Below, piece after piece: positions 19,250 to 28,090 of a stretch of DNA of 64,000 bases; within the stretch, counting starts at the first letter, position 1; each line of letters opens with the position of its first letter. A program made the position numbers and the translations under genes. The stretch covers positions 186,001 to 250,000 of the forward strand of contig NZ_BMSV01000005.1 in assembly GCF_014649335.1 (NCBI RefSeq), written 5' to 3'. This DNA comes from Streptomyces roseolilacinus. Lineage in GTDB: Bacteria; Actinomycetota; Actinomycetes; Streptomycetales; Streptomycetaceae. Under the pieces are notes generated by a model that saw nothing but the letters and a program-made list of their open reading frames with translations, ran no database searches and was not told where the DNA came from.

Positions 19250-19326
19250 CTGGAGAGTGCTTCCTCCCGTACGGCCGGAAGGACCCCGGACAGGTCCCGT
19301 CGTCGCGGGTGGGAAGCACTCTCCAG
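19250..19326. repeat. 15-bp perfect inverted repeat, 47 bp apart
   Basis: CTGGAGAGTGCTTCC at 19250-19264 is repeated exactly in inverted orientation at 19312-19326. The spacer contains a smaller inverted pair (GGACC...GGTCC). The stretch 19050-19365 holds no convincing gene. It could be a folded RNA element, a terminator for the relic to its right, or the ends of a small mobile element; no target duplication is apparent. Confidence 0.6.
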
Positions 19327-19369
19327 TCATCCGATCAAGGCGTGGAGCGTCAGGCCGGGTGGCCGGGAA

Positions 19370-19635
19370 GGGCCAGCCGACGGTGCCGATCAGCTTCCAG
19401 GGCTCGTGGTCGGCGTCGACCCCGGTGCCCGGGGCGCTGCCCCTCGTCTCCCACTTGGCCTTCCAGACCTTGCCGTCGTCCTTGACGGTGGTCTGCTCGA
19501 TCGGCCGGCCGGGGAGTAGATCCTGGTCGCGTCCCGGTTCCCGGCGCTGCAGCCGCCGGCCGGCGGGGTCGCCGTGCCGAGTCCCTTGAGGTGGTCGGTC
19601 ACCGGCGCGTACGCCGTACCGCCGATCCGGGCGGG
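19370..19635 (-). pseudogene. Relic of a secreted chitin-binding (CBM5/12-like) protein
   Basis: One reading frame gives KVWKAKWETRGSAPG followed by EPWKLIG, matching the aromatic spacing of CBM5/12 chitin-binding modules at the C-terminus of Streptomyces chitinases. Upstream, a second frame gives TDHLKGLGTATPPAGGCSAG, so a frameshift lies near 19500-19520. There is no start codon or catalytic domain, and the frame runs past the expected C-terminus without a stop. I read it as a decayed fragment. The assignment rests only on the W/K pattern. Confidence 0.4.
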
Positions 19636-19735
19636 CGCTTTCCGGGTTCGTGACCGCCAGGGGGACGGCACGCCTCGTGGAAGCGCGGGGCCGGGCGCCG
19701 TTCGCGACCCCGCGGGCGGCGGACCTGACGAAGCG

Positions 19736-20509
19736 CTAGCGGGTGAAGAGGTGGCGGTGGGCCCTGCTCCACGCGGCCCGCCGGGCCAGCGCGTCGAGCA
19801 GGCCCGCGCGGACCTGGTCGGCCTGCGGCTGGTGGCCCTGGGCGGCCAGGGAGCGCACCAGGTCGCGGGTCGTGAGCTGGACGGCGATGACCGCGTCGAC
19901 CAGACCGGTGGTGTCCGTGAGCCCGTACGCGTCGGCGAACAGCTCCAGCCGGCGGCGGCGGTCGGGCGGGCCGGCGTACCCGAGCCACCGCACGCACTCG
20001 GTGTCGGGCCTGAACGGGGCCGCGTACTCCAGGGCGTAGGCGACGTCGTGCAGCGGGGGAGCCGGGCGCGCGTAGTCGAAGTCGAGCAGCCCGGTCGGCT
20101 CTCCGCCGTTCCAGACCACGTTCCACGGCCCGAAGTCCCCGTGGCAGACCGGCTCGTCCTCGTCCGCGGTCCCCGCACCGGTGCACCAGAGCAGGCCGGG
20201 CGGCGGCCGGAACTCGCGGACCGCCTGGTGGTAGTCCCGCAGGAGCCGGGCGAAAGCGGTGAGGCCGGCATCGGGCACCACCTTGGCCCAGCCCGCCGGA
20301 CCGGACTCGCCGGGCAGGTACTCCAGCACCTCCCGCCCCCGCCCGTCCACCCCCCGCACCCGGGGCGCCCGCGTGAAGCCGACGTCCTGGAGGTGCCGCA
20401 GCAGGGCGTGCACGGCGGGCGTCCAGGGCTGCACCGGTCTGCGCACGGTGTCGCCCACCCGCACCACGGTGCGGTGCGCCGCTTCCTGGAGGACGTGTTC
20501 GCGGGTCAT
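19736..20509 (-). CDS. APH-family phosphotransferase
   Basis: A 257-residue small-molecule kinase of the aminoglycoside phosphotransferase/choline kinase fold. The catalytic loop is CHGDFGPWNVVWN (HxDxxxxN) and the metal site is LLDFDYARPAPP. The N-terminal part carries the short VRRPVQPWTP/LLRHL region seen in a Streptomyces branch of this family. The ATG at 20509 has GAGG 8 nt upstream; an in-frame ATG at 20527 is less well placed. It is monocistronic and could phosphorylate an antibiotic or a metabolite. A self-resistance role for the neighbouring cluster is possible but unsupported. Confidence 0.8.
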   Translation of the reverse strand: MTREHVLQEAAHRTVVRVGDTVRRPVQPWTPAVHALLRHLQDVGFTRAPRVRGVDGRGREVLEYLPGESGPAGWAKVVPDAGLTAFARLLRDYHQAVREFRPPPGLLWCTGAGTADEDEPVCHGDFGPWNVVWNGGEPTGLLDFDYARPAPPLHDVAYALEYAAPFRPDTECVRWLGYAGPPDRRRRLELFADAYGLTDTTGLVDAVIAVQLTTRDLVRSLAAQGHQPQADQVRAGLLDALARRAAWSRAHRHLFTR

Positions 20510-20697
20510 CGGACCAGCCTCGGGCATCCCCGCGGGGGCCGCACCGGGATTTCCCCGCGTACGGCGCCCCGCGCCTGCCGTCGGCGCCTCGCCCGGGAGC
20601 GGACGCGCGGACGCGGGGAACGGGCCGGGCCCCGGAAACGGCGTCACCCGCCCGGACGCCGTGGTCCGTGCGGGTGACGGGGTGGGGGCCGGTGGCC

Positions 20698-20847
20698 TCA
20701 GTGGCGGCCGCTGCGCAGCTTGCCGAGCAGCCTGCGGGCCTGCTCCCGCTTGCGGGGGTCGGCGGCGGCCCGCCGCGCCTGGTCGGCCAGCTTCCGCCCC
20801 TGCGGGCTGCGGCCGAACTCCTTGAGTCGGTTCATCAGACCGGACAT
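20698..20847 (-). CDS. Small basic hypothetical protein
   Basis: A 49-residue, Arg/Lys-rich, predicted helical protein beginning MSGLMNRLKEFGRSPQG and ending RLLGKLRSGRH. The GAGGAGGAGACCTC leader just before the ATG is an excellent ribosome binding site. It lies 34 bp downstream of the PRC-barrel gene on the same strand and is probably co-transcribed. The function is unknown; the charge suggests nucleic-acid or membrane-surface binding. Confidence 0.75.
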   Translation of the reverse strand: MSGLMNRLKEFGRSPQGRKLADQARRAAADPRKREQARRLLGKLRSGRH

Positions 20848-20881
20848 GAGGTCTCCTCCTCGTGGGATGCGGGACGGGCAC

Positions 20882-21232
20882 TCAGCGGAAGAACGCCAGG
20901 TAGTAGTCCGAGAACTCCATGCGGTGCCCGCCGTCGTGGTCGTGCCTGTCCGGAACGTACTCCGGAGCGTCCTTGATCTCCTCCTTGGTGCGGGAGACGT
21001 GGACCGTCCGCTGCTCGCCGTCCACGGAGCTGATGATCCCGGCGGGGAGGAGGACCTGCCTGCCGAAGATCCACGGTCCGGTGTCCACGACGAGGTAGCA
21101 CGCGCCGACCTCGGCCGAGTGCTTGTCGACCTTGCCGACGCTGCCGTCCGTCGCCTCGACCTTGTACCCGGTCAGGTCGGTGCCGGGCGTGTAGTTCGCC
21201 GCCTCGGGACAGGCCCAGATGTCCGTGTGCAC
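20882..21232 (-). CDS. PRC-barrel domain protein
   Basis: A 116-residue soluble protein with one PRC-barrel fold (about 15-85: GYKVEATDGSVGKVDK, then YLVVDTGPWIFGRQVLLPAGII). It ends in a charged tail with HDHDGGHRMEF and YYLAFF. GGAGGAGGG precedes the GTG start. PRC-barrel proteins often respond to stress or bind other proteins and RNA; nothing here narrows the role. It is likely co-transcribed with the 49-residue basic protein that follows. Confidence 0.85.
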   Translation of the reverse strand: MHTDIWACPEAANYTPGTDLTGYKVEATDGSVGKVDKHSAEVGACYLVVDTGPWIFGRQVLLPAGIISSVDGEQRTVHVSRTKEEIKDAPEYVPDRHDHDGGHRMEFSDYYLAFFR

Positions 21233-21391
21233 GTCGCCCTCCTCCTTACGCCCCGGGCGGGGCCGGTGTGTGACACCCGCTTGCCCCGCGGGCCGGTGTC
21301 CATACCTGCCCGGCGCGCCCGCGGGCGGCCCCCGGGGCCCGGGCCGCGGGGCCGCGCAGGACGTCCTCGGCGCCGCGGGAGGGCCGGCGGG

Positions 21392-22036
21392 TCAGGGCGG
21401 GCGGGAGAACCGGGTCAGGTCCGGGAGGGCCGGGCGCTGCCGCCGCCGCAGCCAGGCGACACCGGCCGTCCCCCCGGTCCCGGGCGCGTCCGCGATGAAC
21501 CGCTCCGCGACGCCGATGTGCCCGCGCTGCCATTCCCCCACGGTCGACGCCAGTTCGCCCAGGCTGCGCACCACGCGTGCGAAGTCCTCCGAGCCGGTGC
21601 CCTCCCGCTGCGCGGCGGAACACAGCGCGGCGGTGAGCGGGCTGGGGTCTTCACCGATCCCCATCAGGGCGAGGAAGGAGGCGAACTGGTGCGACTGGGC
21701 GGCGCTGGCGCTCCCCAGACCCGGCCGGAAAGCGGTGAACTCGTCCACGGGAAGGTGCTCGAACAGGCGCAGTACGTCCCTCAACGTCGCCACCAGGGCG
21801 CCGGCCCGTTCCACGTACTCGCGCACCAGCGGCCAGTCGACCCGCGTTCCCCGCATCTCCCCGATCGCGGCGTGCACGTCCAGCAGGACCTGCTTCAGCA
21901 GCAGTTCGGAGGCCTGGTGCACCACGATGAAGAAGTGCTCGCTGTCGTGCCTGCGCCCGGCTTCGGGGCCGGTCACCGGCTGCTGCAGGGCCAGCAGCCG
22001 GTCGAGTCGCAGGTAGCGGCCGTATTCACTGCCCAT
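21392..22036 (-). CDS. Tryptophan 2,3-dioxygenase-like heme protein (short form)
   Basis: A 214-residue member of the tryptophan 2,3-dioxygenase family, which opens the indole ring to N-formylkynurenine using heme. Family features: YGRYLRLDRLLALQ, then EHFFIVVHQASELLLKQ (substrate/heme pocket region) and the C-terminal GTGGTAGVAWLRRR. It is about 60 residues shorter than typical bacterial enzymes, with the missing length internal. The ATG at 22036 has GGAGGAGA upstream. No kynurenine formamidase or kynureninase lies nearby, so it may feed a specialised product or act on another indole; both are inference. Confidence 0.85.
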   Translation of the reverse strand: MGSEYGRYLRLDRLLALQQPVTGPEAGRRHDSEHFFIVVHQASELLLKQVLLDVHAAIGEMRGTRVDWPLVREYVERAGALVATLRDVLRLFEHLPVDEFTAFRPGLGSASAAQSHQFASFLALMGIGEDPSPLTAALCSAAQREGTGSEDFARVVRSLGELASTVGEWQRGHIGVAERFIADAPGTGGTAGVAWLRRRQRPALPDLTRFSRPP

Positions 22037-22406
22037 GTGTCTCCTCCGTGGGGTCTGGGGAGGGCACGCCGGCACGGGGGACGGGGGACGGGGGACGGGG
22101 GACGGTTCGTGGACCCGGCGCCCGAGCCGCCCGGCGGTCCGCCGCGGACCGGGGGAGGCACCGATGGGACCGTCCGGCGGACACTCCCGGCGGGCCGCGA
22201 GCCGCGGACGACGCCTCCGGCGTCTCGGCGGCCGGCTGGGGGAAGGCCCGGGTCAGGGACGTGCGGGGCCGCACTTCATGCTAGGCACCCACTCGGGCGG
22301 CGGCGACTCGATCTTGGCACCGGCGCGCCCCGGGCGGAGGGCGGTCACAGGGGGGGGAGCCGGGAGGGCACCCCGTGTCCAGCGCGCCCCGGCCGCGCCC
22401 CCACCC
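22037..22406. repeat. Gene-free 370-bp spacer with a GGGGGAC tandem repeat
   Basis: Between the dioxygenase start and the MMPL stop I see no supported gene. At 22075-22104 the 7-bp unit GGGGGAC is repeated four times. The rest is GC-rich, with a moderate-GC patch near 22270-22330. It should contain the promoter for the dioxygenase-like gene and the end of the MMPL transcript. Confidence 0.6.
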
Positions 22407-24632
22407 CTATGCGGAGGTGCCGGACGGGGCGGCCTGGGCGGGGACCTCCCCCGGGCGCGGCCCGCGCCGGACGCGCGGCGTCCACCAGTTGGCGCGGCCG
22501 GCCAGCCGCATGGCGGCGGGGACGAGGAGGGCCCGGACCAGGGTGCAGTCGAGGACGACGGCCACGGCCAGGCCCGTCCCGACCAGCTTGAGCAGGACGA
22601 GGTCGGAGAGGGTCAGGCAGGCCATGACGGTGGCGAAGACGAGGGCGGCCGAGGTGAATAGCCGCCCGGTGTGCTGGAGCCCGACGGCGACGGCCGTGGA
22701 CGTCGGGTGGCCGCTCCGGTGCTCCTCGATGATGCGCGAGAGCAGGAACACCTCGTAGTCCATGGAGAGGCCGAAGGCGACGCAGAACATCAGGCTGGGG
22801 ACGACGATGTCGGTCACCCCGCCGGTGGCCGCGCCGCCGAAGCCCCCCACGCCCTGCTGGAAGACCGCGACGAGGACGCCCGCCGTCGCCGCGAGGGTGA
22901 GCGTGTTGAGCACGAGGGCCTTGAGGGGGATGAGGACGCTGCGCGTGTACGCCACCAGCAGCAGGAACGTGAGGACGACGGTCGTCGCGACGGCCGCCGG
23001 CAGGCGTTCGGTGAGCGTCCGCGTGGTGTCGGCCAGTTGGGCGCCGGGCCCGCCGACGAGCACCGGCCCGGCATGGGGCGGGGGCTGCGCCCTGACCTGC
23101 CGGGCGATGCGGCTCCCCTCCGGGGAGAAGGGGGTCGTGGTGTGGAAGGCCAGCGAGATCCAGGTCCCGGCCGGGGAGGTGAAGCGCGCCGCCTGCGGTC
23201 CCGGCTGCGCCGTGTGCCGGCCGTGCCGGTAGCTGCCGGTGGCGGTGTCCACCTGGCGTACGCCCGGGATCCGGGACAGGCCGGCGGCGTAGGGGTGCAG
23301 CCGGGTGGCGTGGTCGGTGACGCGCAGGCCGGGCAGGACGACGGTCGCGTCGTCGAGCGCGGCGGTGGCGAACCGGGCGCGCAGGCGCTGGGACGCCTGG
23401 GCGACGGGTGAGGAGGGCGGCAGGATCCGGTCGTCGTACATGCCCAGGCGCACCTGGGTGGCCGGGTAGGCGAGCAGGGCGAGCAGGGCGAGCACGCCGA
23501 GGGCGACCGCGGTGGGGCGCCGCATGACCGCGAGGGCGAGCCGGTACCAGGCGCCGCTGGAGACGGGCCTGGCGGGACGGCGCAGGCGGGCGAAGGGGTC
23601 GCAGCGGTCGAGGTGCCGTCCGAGGAGGACGAGCAGGGCGGGCAGGAGGACGAGGGAGCCGGCGGCGGACAGCAGGACCACCGCGATGCCGCCGTACGCG
23701 ATGGAACGCAGCAGCGGCAGGGGGAAGAGCAGCAGGGCGCACAGGGAGACGGCGATGGTGGCCGAGGAGAAGGCCACGGCCCGTCCGGCGGTGCGCAGGG
23801 TCCGGCGGACGGCCCGCTCGACCGGCGCGCCGGCGGTGTGCTCCTCCCGGAAGCGGCTGACGAGGAGCAGGCTGTAGTCGACCGCGAGGGCGAAGCCGAG
23901 CGCCGTGGTGATGCTGAGCGCGAAGACCGAGACGGTCGTCGTACCGGCGAGCCGGTGGATGACCGCGGTGGTGGCCAGGACCGCGAAGGCCCCCACGAGC
24001 AGCGGCAGGAGGGCGGCGAGGAGGCTGCCGAAGACCCAGAGGAGGACGAGCAGGACCAGCGGCGCGGCGACGACCTCGGCGAGGAGCAGGCCCCTGGCGC
24101 TCAGCCGTTCGGTCTCGGACAGCACGGGGGCCTGGCCGGAGGCGGCGATCGTCAGGGGCCCCGCGCGCCCCGCGTGGTGGGCGACCGTCGCCCTGCTGGC
24201 CGCGCGGACGGCCTGCTCGTCCCCGTGGAAGCGGACCAGCACGATCGCGCTGTGCCCGTCACCGGACCGCAGCGCCGGGTTGCGGCCGGTCCAGTAGGAG
24301 CGGATCCACGCGGTGTGGGGGGCGGCGGCGATCCGGGTGGTCAGGGCGAGCCCCGCCCGGCTCGCGGCCGCCGCGTCGACGGATCCGGAGGTCTCGGCCA
24401 GCAGGACGAGGTGGGGGGCGCCGGCCTCGAACCCGGAGGCCAGGAGCGAGTCGGCGCGCAGGGACTCGGCCGTCGCGGGCGTCCAGCCGCCCTGGGAGAG
24501 CCGGTCGGCGGTCCCGCGGGCGCCGAGCGCGGCGAGGCAGGTCAGCAGGACGGCGATCAGGACGACGGCGCGGGCGCGGCGCCCGGGCCGGGTTTCCGTC
24601 GTGGCCGGTGAGGCACGGCGGGGGACGGTCAC
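22407..24632 (-). CDS. MMPL/RND-family lipid transporter
   Basis: A 741-residue membrane protein with the MMPL layout: one N-terminal helix (about 20-40), an extracytoplasmic domain, a bundle of helices (about 175-340) with the DYSLLLVSRFREE signature, a second domain, and a second bundle with SMDYEVFLLSRIIEEHRSG. The paired Asp-Tyr motifs in both halves are the proton-relay sites of this family. MMPL proteins commonly export complex lipids and lipopeptides. The GTG overlaps the stop of the serine-palmitoyltransferase-like gene (GTGA), so it is the last gene of the FAAL-ACP-SPT operon. Export of the sphingolipid product is the natural inference. Confidence 0.9.
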   Translation of the reverse strand: MTVPRRASPATTETRPGRRARAVVLIAVLLTCLAALGARGTADRLSQGGWTPATAESLRADSLLASGFEAGAPHLVLLAETSGSVDAAAASRAGLALTTRIAAAPHTAWIRSYWTGRNPALRSGDGHSAIVLVRFHGDEQAVRAASRATVAHHAGRAGPLTIAASGQAPVLSETERLSARGLLLAEVVAAPLVLLVLLWVFGSLLAALLPLLVGAFAVLATTAVIHRLAGTTTVSVFALSITTALGFALAVDYSLLLVSRFREEHTAGAPVERAVRRTLRTAGRAVAFSSATIAVSLCALLLFPLPLLRSIAYGGIAVVLLSAAGSLVLLPALLVLLGRHLDRCDPFARLRRPARPVSSGAWYRLALAVMRRPTAVALGVLALLALLAYPATQVRLGMYDDRILPPSSPVAQASQRLRARFATAALDDATVVLPGLRVTDHATRLHPYAAGLSRIPGVRQVDTATGSYRHGRHTAQPGPQAARFTSPAGTWISLAFHTTTPFSPEGSRIARQVRAQPPPHAGPVLVGGPGAQLADTTRTLTERLPAAVATTVVLTFLLLVAYTRSVLIPLKALVLNTLTLAATAGVLVAVFQQGVGGFGGAATGGVTDIVVPSLMFCVAFGLSMDYEVFLLSRIIEEHRSGHPTSTAVAVGLQHTGRLFTSAALVFATVMACLTLSDLVLLKLVGTGLAVAVVLDCTLVRALLVPAAMRLAGRANWWTPRVRRGPRPGEVPAQAAPSGTSA

Positions 24633-25840
24633 CGTGGGTCGTGGGCCAACGCGGCGGCCACGAGCCGGGCGGCGAGGGCCAGGTCCTCGTCGGTGTGGCC
24701 GGCCGTGACGCCCAGGCGCAGGCGGGCCGCGCCGATCGGGACGGCGGGCGGGAGGAGCGGCGTCACCAGCAGGCCCTGCCGGGCCAGGGCGCGGGCGATG
24801 CGGGCGGTGCGGTCGACGAGGCCGGTGGGCACCACCACGACGTGGGCGGCGGAGTCGGCGGTGTCCACGTGGGCCCGGTGGAGCAGGGAGCGCAGGGTCC
24901 GGGCGTTGCGGGCCAGCGCCGCGCGCCGGTCGGCGCCCTCCCGCCGTACGACCCCGACGGCCGCGAGGGCGGCGCCCACGGTGGCGGGCGGGAGCCCGAG
25001 GGACAGGAGGTAGGCGCCGGCGCTGTGGCGCAGGGCGTCGATGACGCGCTCACCGGCGCAGACGAATCCGCCGGTGGAGGCGAACGCCTTGCTGAAGGTG
25101 CCGGTGACGACGTGCACGCGGTCCTCGACGGCCAGGAGTTCGGCGGCCCCCCGCCCGTTCTCCCCGAGGGCGCCGCCGCTGTGGGCCTCGTCGACGACGA
25201 GGAGGGCGTCGTGCCGCTCGGCGACCTCGGCGAGGTCGGCGAGGGGCGCCAGGTCGCCGTGGGCGCTGTAGAGGCCGTCGACGACGACGAGGCGCCGTCC
25301 GGTGGTGACGTCCGCGAGGAGGCGGTCGAGGTGCTCGGCGTCGTTGTGCCGGAAGGTGCGGGTGTCGGCTCCGGACAGGCGGGCGCCCATCACGATCGAG
25401 CCGTGGCTGAACTGGTCGCTCAGGACGGTGTCCCCCGGGCCGGCCAGGGTGGCGAGGACACCGAGGTTGGCCTGCATGCCGGTGGGGAAGAGCAGGGCGG
25501 CGGGCCGGGCGAAGTGGGCGGCGACCGCCTCCTCCAGGGCGTGGTGCAGGACGGTGAAGCCGCCGACGGCCTGGGTGCCGTACGTGTTGGTCCCGAACCG
25601 GCGCACCGCGTCCGTGGCGCCGCGCAGGACGTCGGGGTGGTGGCCGATGCCCAGGTAGTCCGCCGACGCCAGGACGGTCACCCGCTGCTCGGCCCGGGAA
25701 CCGGCGTCCTGGCGGCCCGACCGGATGACGGCCCGGGTGGCGGCCGCCTCGGAGACGACGGGGAAGAAGGGGTAGGTGTCCTCCTTGCGCCAGCGGTCGA
25801 TGAGGTCGAGCGTGCTGGTGAGCGCGGGGCCGAGGTGCAT
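24629..25840 (-). CDS. spt: Alpha-oxoamine synthase, serine palmitoyltransferase-like
   Basis: A 403-residue PLP enzyme that condenses an amino acid with an acyl thioester and releases CO2. The PLP lysine (about 251) sits in GTFSKAFASTGGFV, which resembles bacterial serine palmitoyltransferases (TFSK...GGF) more than BioF or KBL. Other matches are TNTYGTQAVGGF, the PLP-stacking His in DQFSHGSI, and VVDEAHSGGALGENGRG. It lies 18 bp after a dedicated ACP gene and a FAAL gene, as in the Caulobacter ceramide pathway, where Spt uses acyl-ACP. Expected product: 3-ketosphinganine-type long-chain base from Ser plus acyl-ACP. A different amino acid (Ala or Gly) cannot be excluded from sequence. Confidence 0.82.
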   Translation of the reverse strand: MHLGPALTSTLDLIDRWRKEDTYPFFPVVSEAAATRAVIRSGRQDAGSRAEQRVTVLASADYLGIGHHPDVLRGATDAVRRFGTNTYGTQAVGGFTVLHHALEEAVAAHFARPAALLFPTGMQANLGVLATLAGPGDTVLSDQFSHGSIVMGARLSGADTRTFRHNDAEHLDRLLADVTTGRRLVVVDGLYSAHGDLAPLADLAEVAERHDALLVVDEAHSGGALGENGRGAAELLAVEDRVHVVTGTFSKAFASTGGFVCAGERVIDALRHSAGAYLLSLGLPPATVGAALAAVGVVRREGADRRAALARNARTLRSLLHRAHVDTADSAAHVVVVPTGLVDRTARIARALARQGLLVTPLLPPAVPIGAARLRLGVTAGHTDEDLALAARLVAAALAHDPR

Positions 25841-25858
25841 GGCGGCTTCCTCCGTACG

Positions 25859-26140
25859 TCAGTTGCCGGACGAGTGGGCGGCGCGGGCGAGTTCGTCGAG
25901 GACGGCGGACAGCGGCGTCATGGGCGAGAGGTGGTCCGTCAGCGCGAGCACGTCCACGGGCGCGCGGTAGCGGTCCTCGACGGCGGTGACGGTCTCGGCC
26001 AGCAGCAGGGAGTCCAGCCCCAGGCGCTCCAGCGTGGTGTCCTCGTCCAGGTCCTGGGCGCTGATCCCCAGGCGGGTGGCGACGATCTCCCTGACGTCGT
26101 CGCGGCAGGTGCTGAGGGTGGGCGTGGCGTGGTCGGTCAC
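25859..26140 (-). CDS. Dedicated acyl carrier protein
   Basis: A 93-residue ACP with the phosphopantetheine site RLGLDSLLL (Ser44) between acidic helices. AGGAG five bases upstream supports GTG 26140. An upstream GTG at 26191 overlapping the FAAL stop would add 17 residues but lacks a ribosome binding site. It is placed between the acyl-AMP ligase and the oxoamine synthase and is expected to carry the fatty acyl chain from one to the other, like AcpR of the Caulobacter ceramide locus. Confidence 0.9.
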   Translation of the reverse strand: MTDHATPTLSTCRDDVREIVATRLGISAQDLDEDTTLERLGLDSLLLAETVTAVEDRYRAPVDVLALTDHLSPMTPLSAVLDELARAAHSSGN

Positions 26141-26187
26141 GGCTCTCCTGTCTCGGTGCTCTTCGGGGCTGCTGCGCGTCGTCCCGG

Positions 26188-27993
26188 TCACACGGGTCGG
26201 CGGCCCGTCACGGGGGCCGGCCCGCCCGCCGGGGCGGGTGCCGGGGTGACGCCCGCGGGGAGCGCTCCGGCCAGGTAGTCGGAGGCCAGGCGCAGTCGCC
26301 GGACCTTGCCGCTGGTGGTGCGGGGCATGCTGCCGCGCCGCCCGACGAGCACCTCGCGCACGGGCAGGCGGAAGTCACGCAGGACGGCGAGGCGCACGTC
26401 GCCGGCGAGGCGGGCCTGTTCCGCCCCGGAGGCGCGCCGGTGCAACTCGAGGACGACGACGAGGGAGTCGCCGGCGGTGTCGCCGGCGTCCACCGCGACG
26501 GCGGCCGCGGCGGCGAGCAGGTCGGGCGCGGTCGCGAGGACGGTCTGCTCGATGTCGACCGCCGCGACGAGCCGGCCGGCGTGGGCCACGACCTCCTTGG
26601 ACCGGCCGACGACGTAGAGCTCGCCCCCGAGGAGGGCGCCGAGGTCGCCGGTGCCCACCAGCCCGTCCTCCCCCCTGGCCGGCCTGGTCTCCCCGTCGGC
26701 GTCCAGGGTGTGGGCGGTGGCGGCCGCGCCCCCGATGCGGATCTCCCCGATGCGTCCCTCGGGCAGGGGGAGGCCGTCGGGGGAGACGATCCGCACGTCC
26801 GTACCGGGGAGCGGGGCGCCGTGCCCGATGAGCCGGCGGACCGGGCCCCGGTCGGCCGCCGGCCGGGCGCGGGGCACCGTCTGGGGCGGAAGCGGGACGA
26901 GCAGCCCGTGTTCCAGGCCGGTGGGGTCGAAGTCCGCCAGCCCGGCGGGTCGCAGGGGCGCCCGGCAGGCGACCGCCACGCAGTTCTCCGCCAGGCCGTA
27001 CGCGGGCAGCAGGACGTGCCGGCGCGCGCCGTGGGGGCCGAAGGTCTCGTCGAAGCGTTCGCACAGCTCCGGGGGGATGCGCTCGGCGCCGATGACTCCG
27101 GCGCGCAGCGCGGAGAGGTCGAGGCCGGCCAGACGGGATCCGGCGTGCCGGGCCCGGCGCACGGCCATCTCGTAGCCGAAGGGCGGCCCGCCGGTGTGGG
27201 TCGCGCGGAAGTCGGCCAGTTCCTCGATCCACCGCAGCGGGTCGCGGACGAACGTACGGGGCGGCAGCGCGCGGAAGGCCGAACCGCCGTAGAGCGAGCC
27301 CGCGTAGCTTCCGATCAGGCCCATGTCGTGGGAGAGCGGCAGCCAGATGGCGGTGCGCCCGCCCACCAGCTCGACCCGGCGGGTGAGGGCGTGGAGGTTG
27401 GCGGCCAGGTTGCGGTGGGTGAGCACGATACCCTTGGGGGCGGCGAGGCTGCCGGAACTGAACTGGACCAGCGCGGCGTCGTCCGGACCGCAGGCCGGGG
27501 GGTGGGGCGGGGTGCGGGCGGGGTCGCCGGGCGCGGCGACCTCCTCCACGGCCAGTACGGTCACCCGCAGGCCGGCTCCGGCCGCCGCGGCCGCGAAGGC
27601 GTCCGGGTCGGCGCCCGCCAGGCACCAGCCGGCCCGGGCCGCCCGCATCGCGGCCAGCGCCCGGCGCCCGTCCTGGGTCTCGGGCGCCAGCCGGCCCGCC
27701 GCCAGGACCGGGACGAGCACGGCGCCGCACGACCACACCGCCATCGCGGCCACCAGCACCGCGGTGGAGCTGTCCATCTCGACGGCCACCCGGTCCCCGC
27801 GCCGCACCCCGTGCTCCCGCAGCCGGGCCGCGCCCCACGCGGCCCTCCGCCAGAACGCCGGGTAGTCGGGCTCGTCGTCGCCGGCCGCGCCCACGGTCTG
27901 CGCCACCCCCCGCTCGGCGTGCGCACGGACCGCTTCCACGAGCGTCGCGAAGGGAGGGGCGTCGGCGGCGGGAGTACCACGGTCCTGGACCAA
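26188..27993 (-). CDS. Fatty acyl-AMP ligase / acyl-ACP synthetase (FAAL)
   Basis: A 601-residue ANL enzyme activating a fatty acid as acyl-AMP and loading it on an ACP. Motifs: QFSSGSLAAPKGIVLTHRN (A3), SHDMGLIG, YGLAENCVAV (A5, FAAL style), GTGDLGALLGGELYVVGRSK (A7/A8) and TTSGKVRR lysine near the end. GLIG plus GELYVVGRSKE is typical of FAALs rather than CoA ligases. GAGGAG lies about 8 nt before TTG 27993. It is the first gene of the FAAL-ACP-SPT-MMPL operon and matches the acyl-ACP synthetase step of bacterial ceramide synthesis. Confidence 0.9.
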   Translation of the reverse strand: MVQDRGTPAADAPPFATLVEAVRAHAERGVAQTVGAAGDDEPDYPAFWRRAAWGAARLREHGVRRGDRVAVEMDSSTAVLVAAMAVWSCGAVLVPVLAAGRLAPETQDGRRALAAMRAARAGWCLAGADPDAFAAAAAGAGLRVTVLAVEEVAAPGDPARTPPHPPACGPDDAALVQFSSGSLAAPKGIVLTHRNLAANLHALTRRVELVGGRTAIWLPLSHDMGLIGSYAGSLYGGSAFRALPPRTFVRDPLRWIEELADFRATHTGGPPFGYEMAVRRARHAGSRLAGLDLSALRAGVIGAERIPPELCERFDETFGPHGARRHVLLPAYGLAENCVAVACRAPLRPAGLADFDPTGLEHGLLVPLPPQTVPRARPAADRGPVRRLIGHGAPLPGTDVRIVSPDGLPLPEGRIGEIRIGGAAATAHTLDADGETRPARGEDGLVGTGDLGALLGGELYVVGRSKEVVAHAGRLVAAVDIEQTVLATAPDLLAAAAAVAVDAGDTAGDSLVVVLELHRRASGAEQARLAGDVRLAVLRDFRLPVREVLVGRRGSMPRTTSGKVRRLRLASDYLAGALPAGVTPAPAPAGGPAPVTGRRPV

Positions 27994-28090
27994 CGGACGA
28001 TCTCCTCGGGTGGTGGAAGGGCCTTCCGGCGGGACCGGCACCGTGCCCGCCGGCCCTTCCTTACGGCTACACAAAGCTGCTGTCCATTAC

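Noticed and set aside
22035..22661. Plus-strand frames over the dioxygenase/MMPL spacer
   Set aside because: They arise from the GGGGGAC repeat and the antisense of the MMPL gene, with no ribosome binding site or domain.
24629..25840. Oxoamine synthase as biotin BioF or threonine-type KBL
   Set aside because: The lysine motif GTFSKAFASTGGF and the FAAL/ACP/bCerS/CerR context fit serine palmitoyltransferase better; no bio or tdh genes are nearby.
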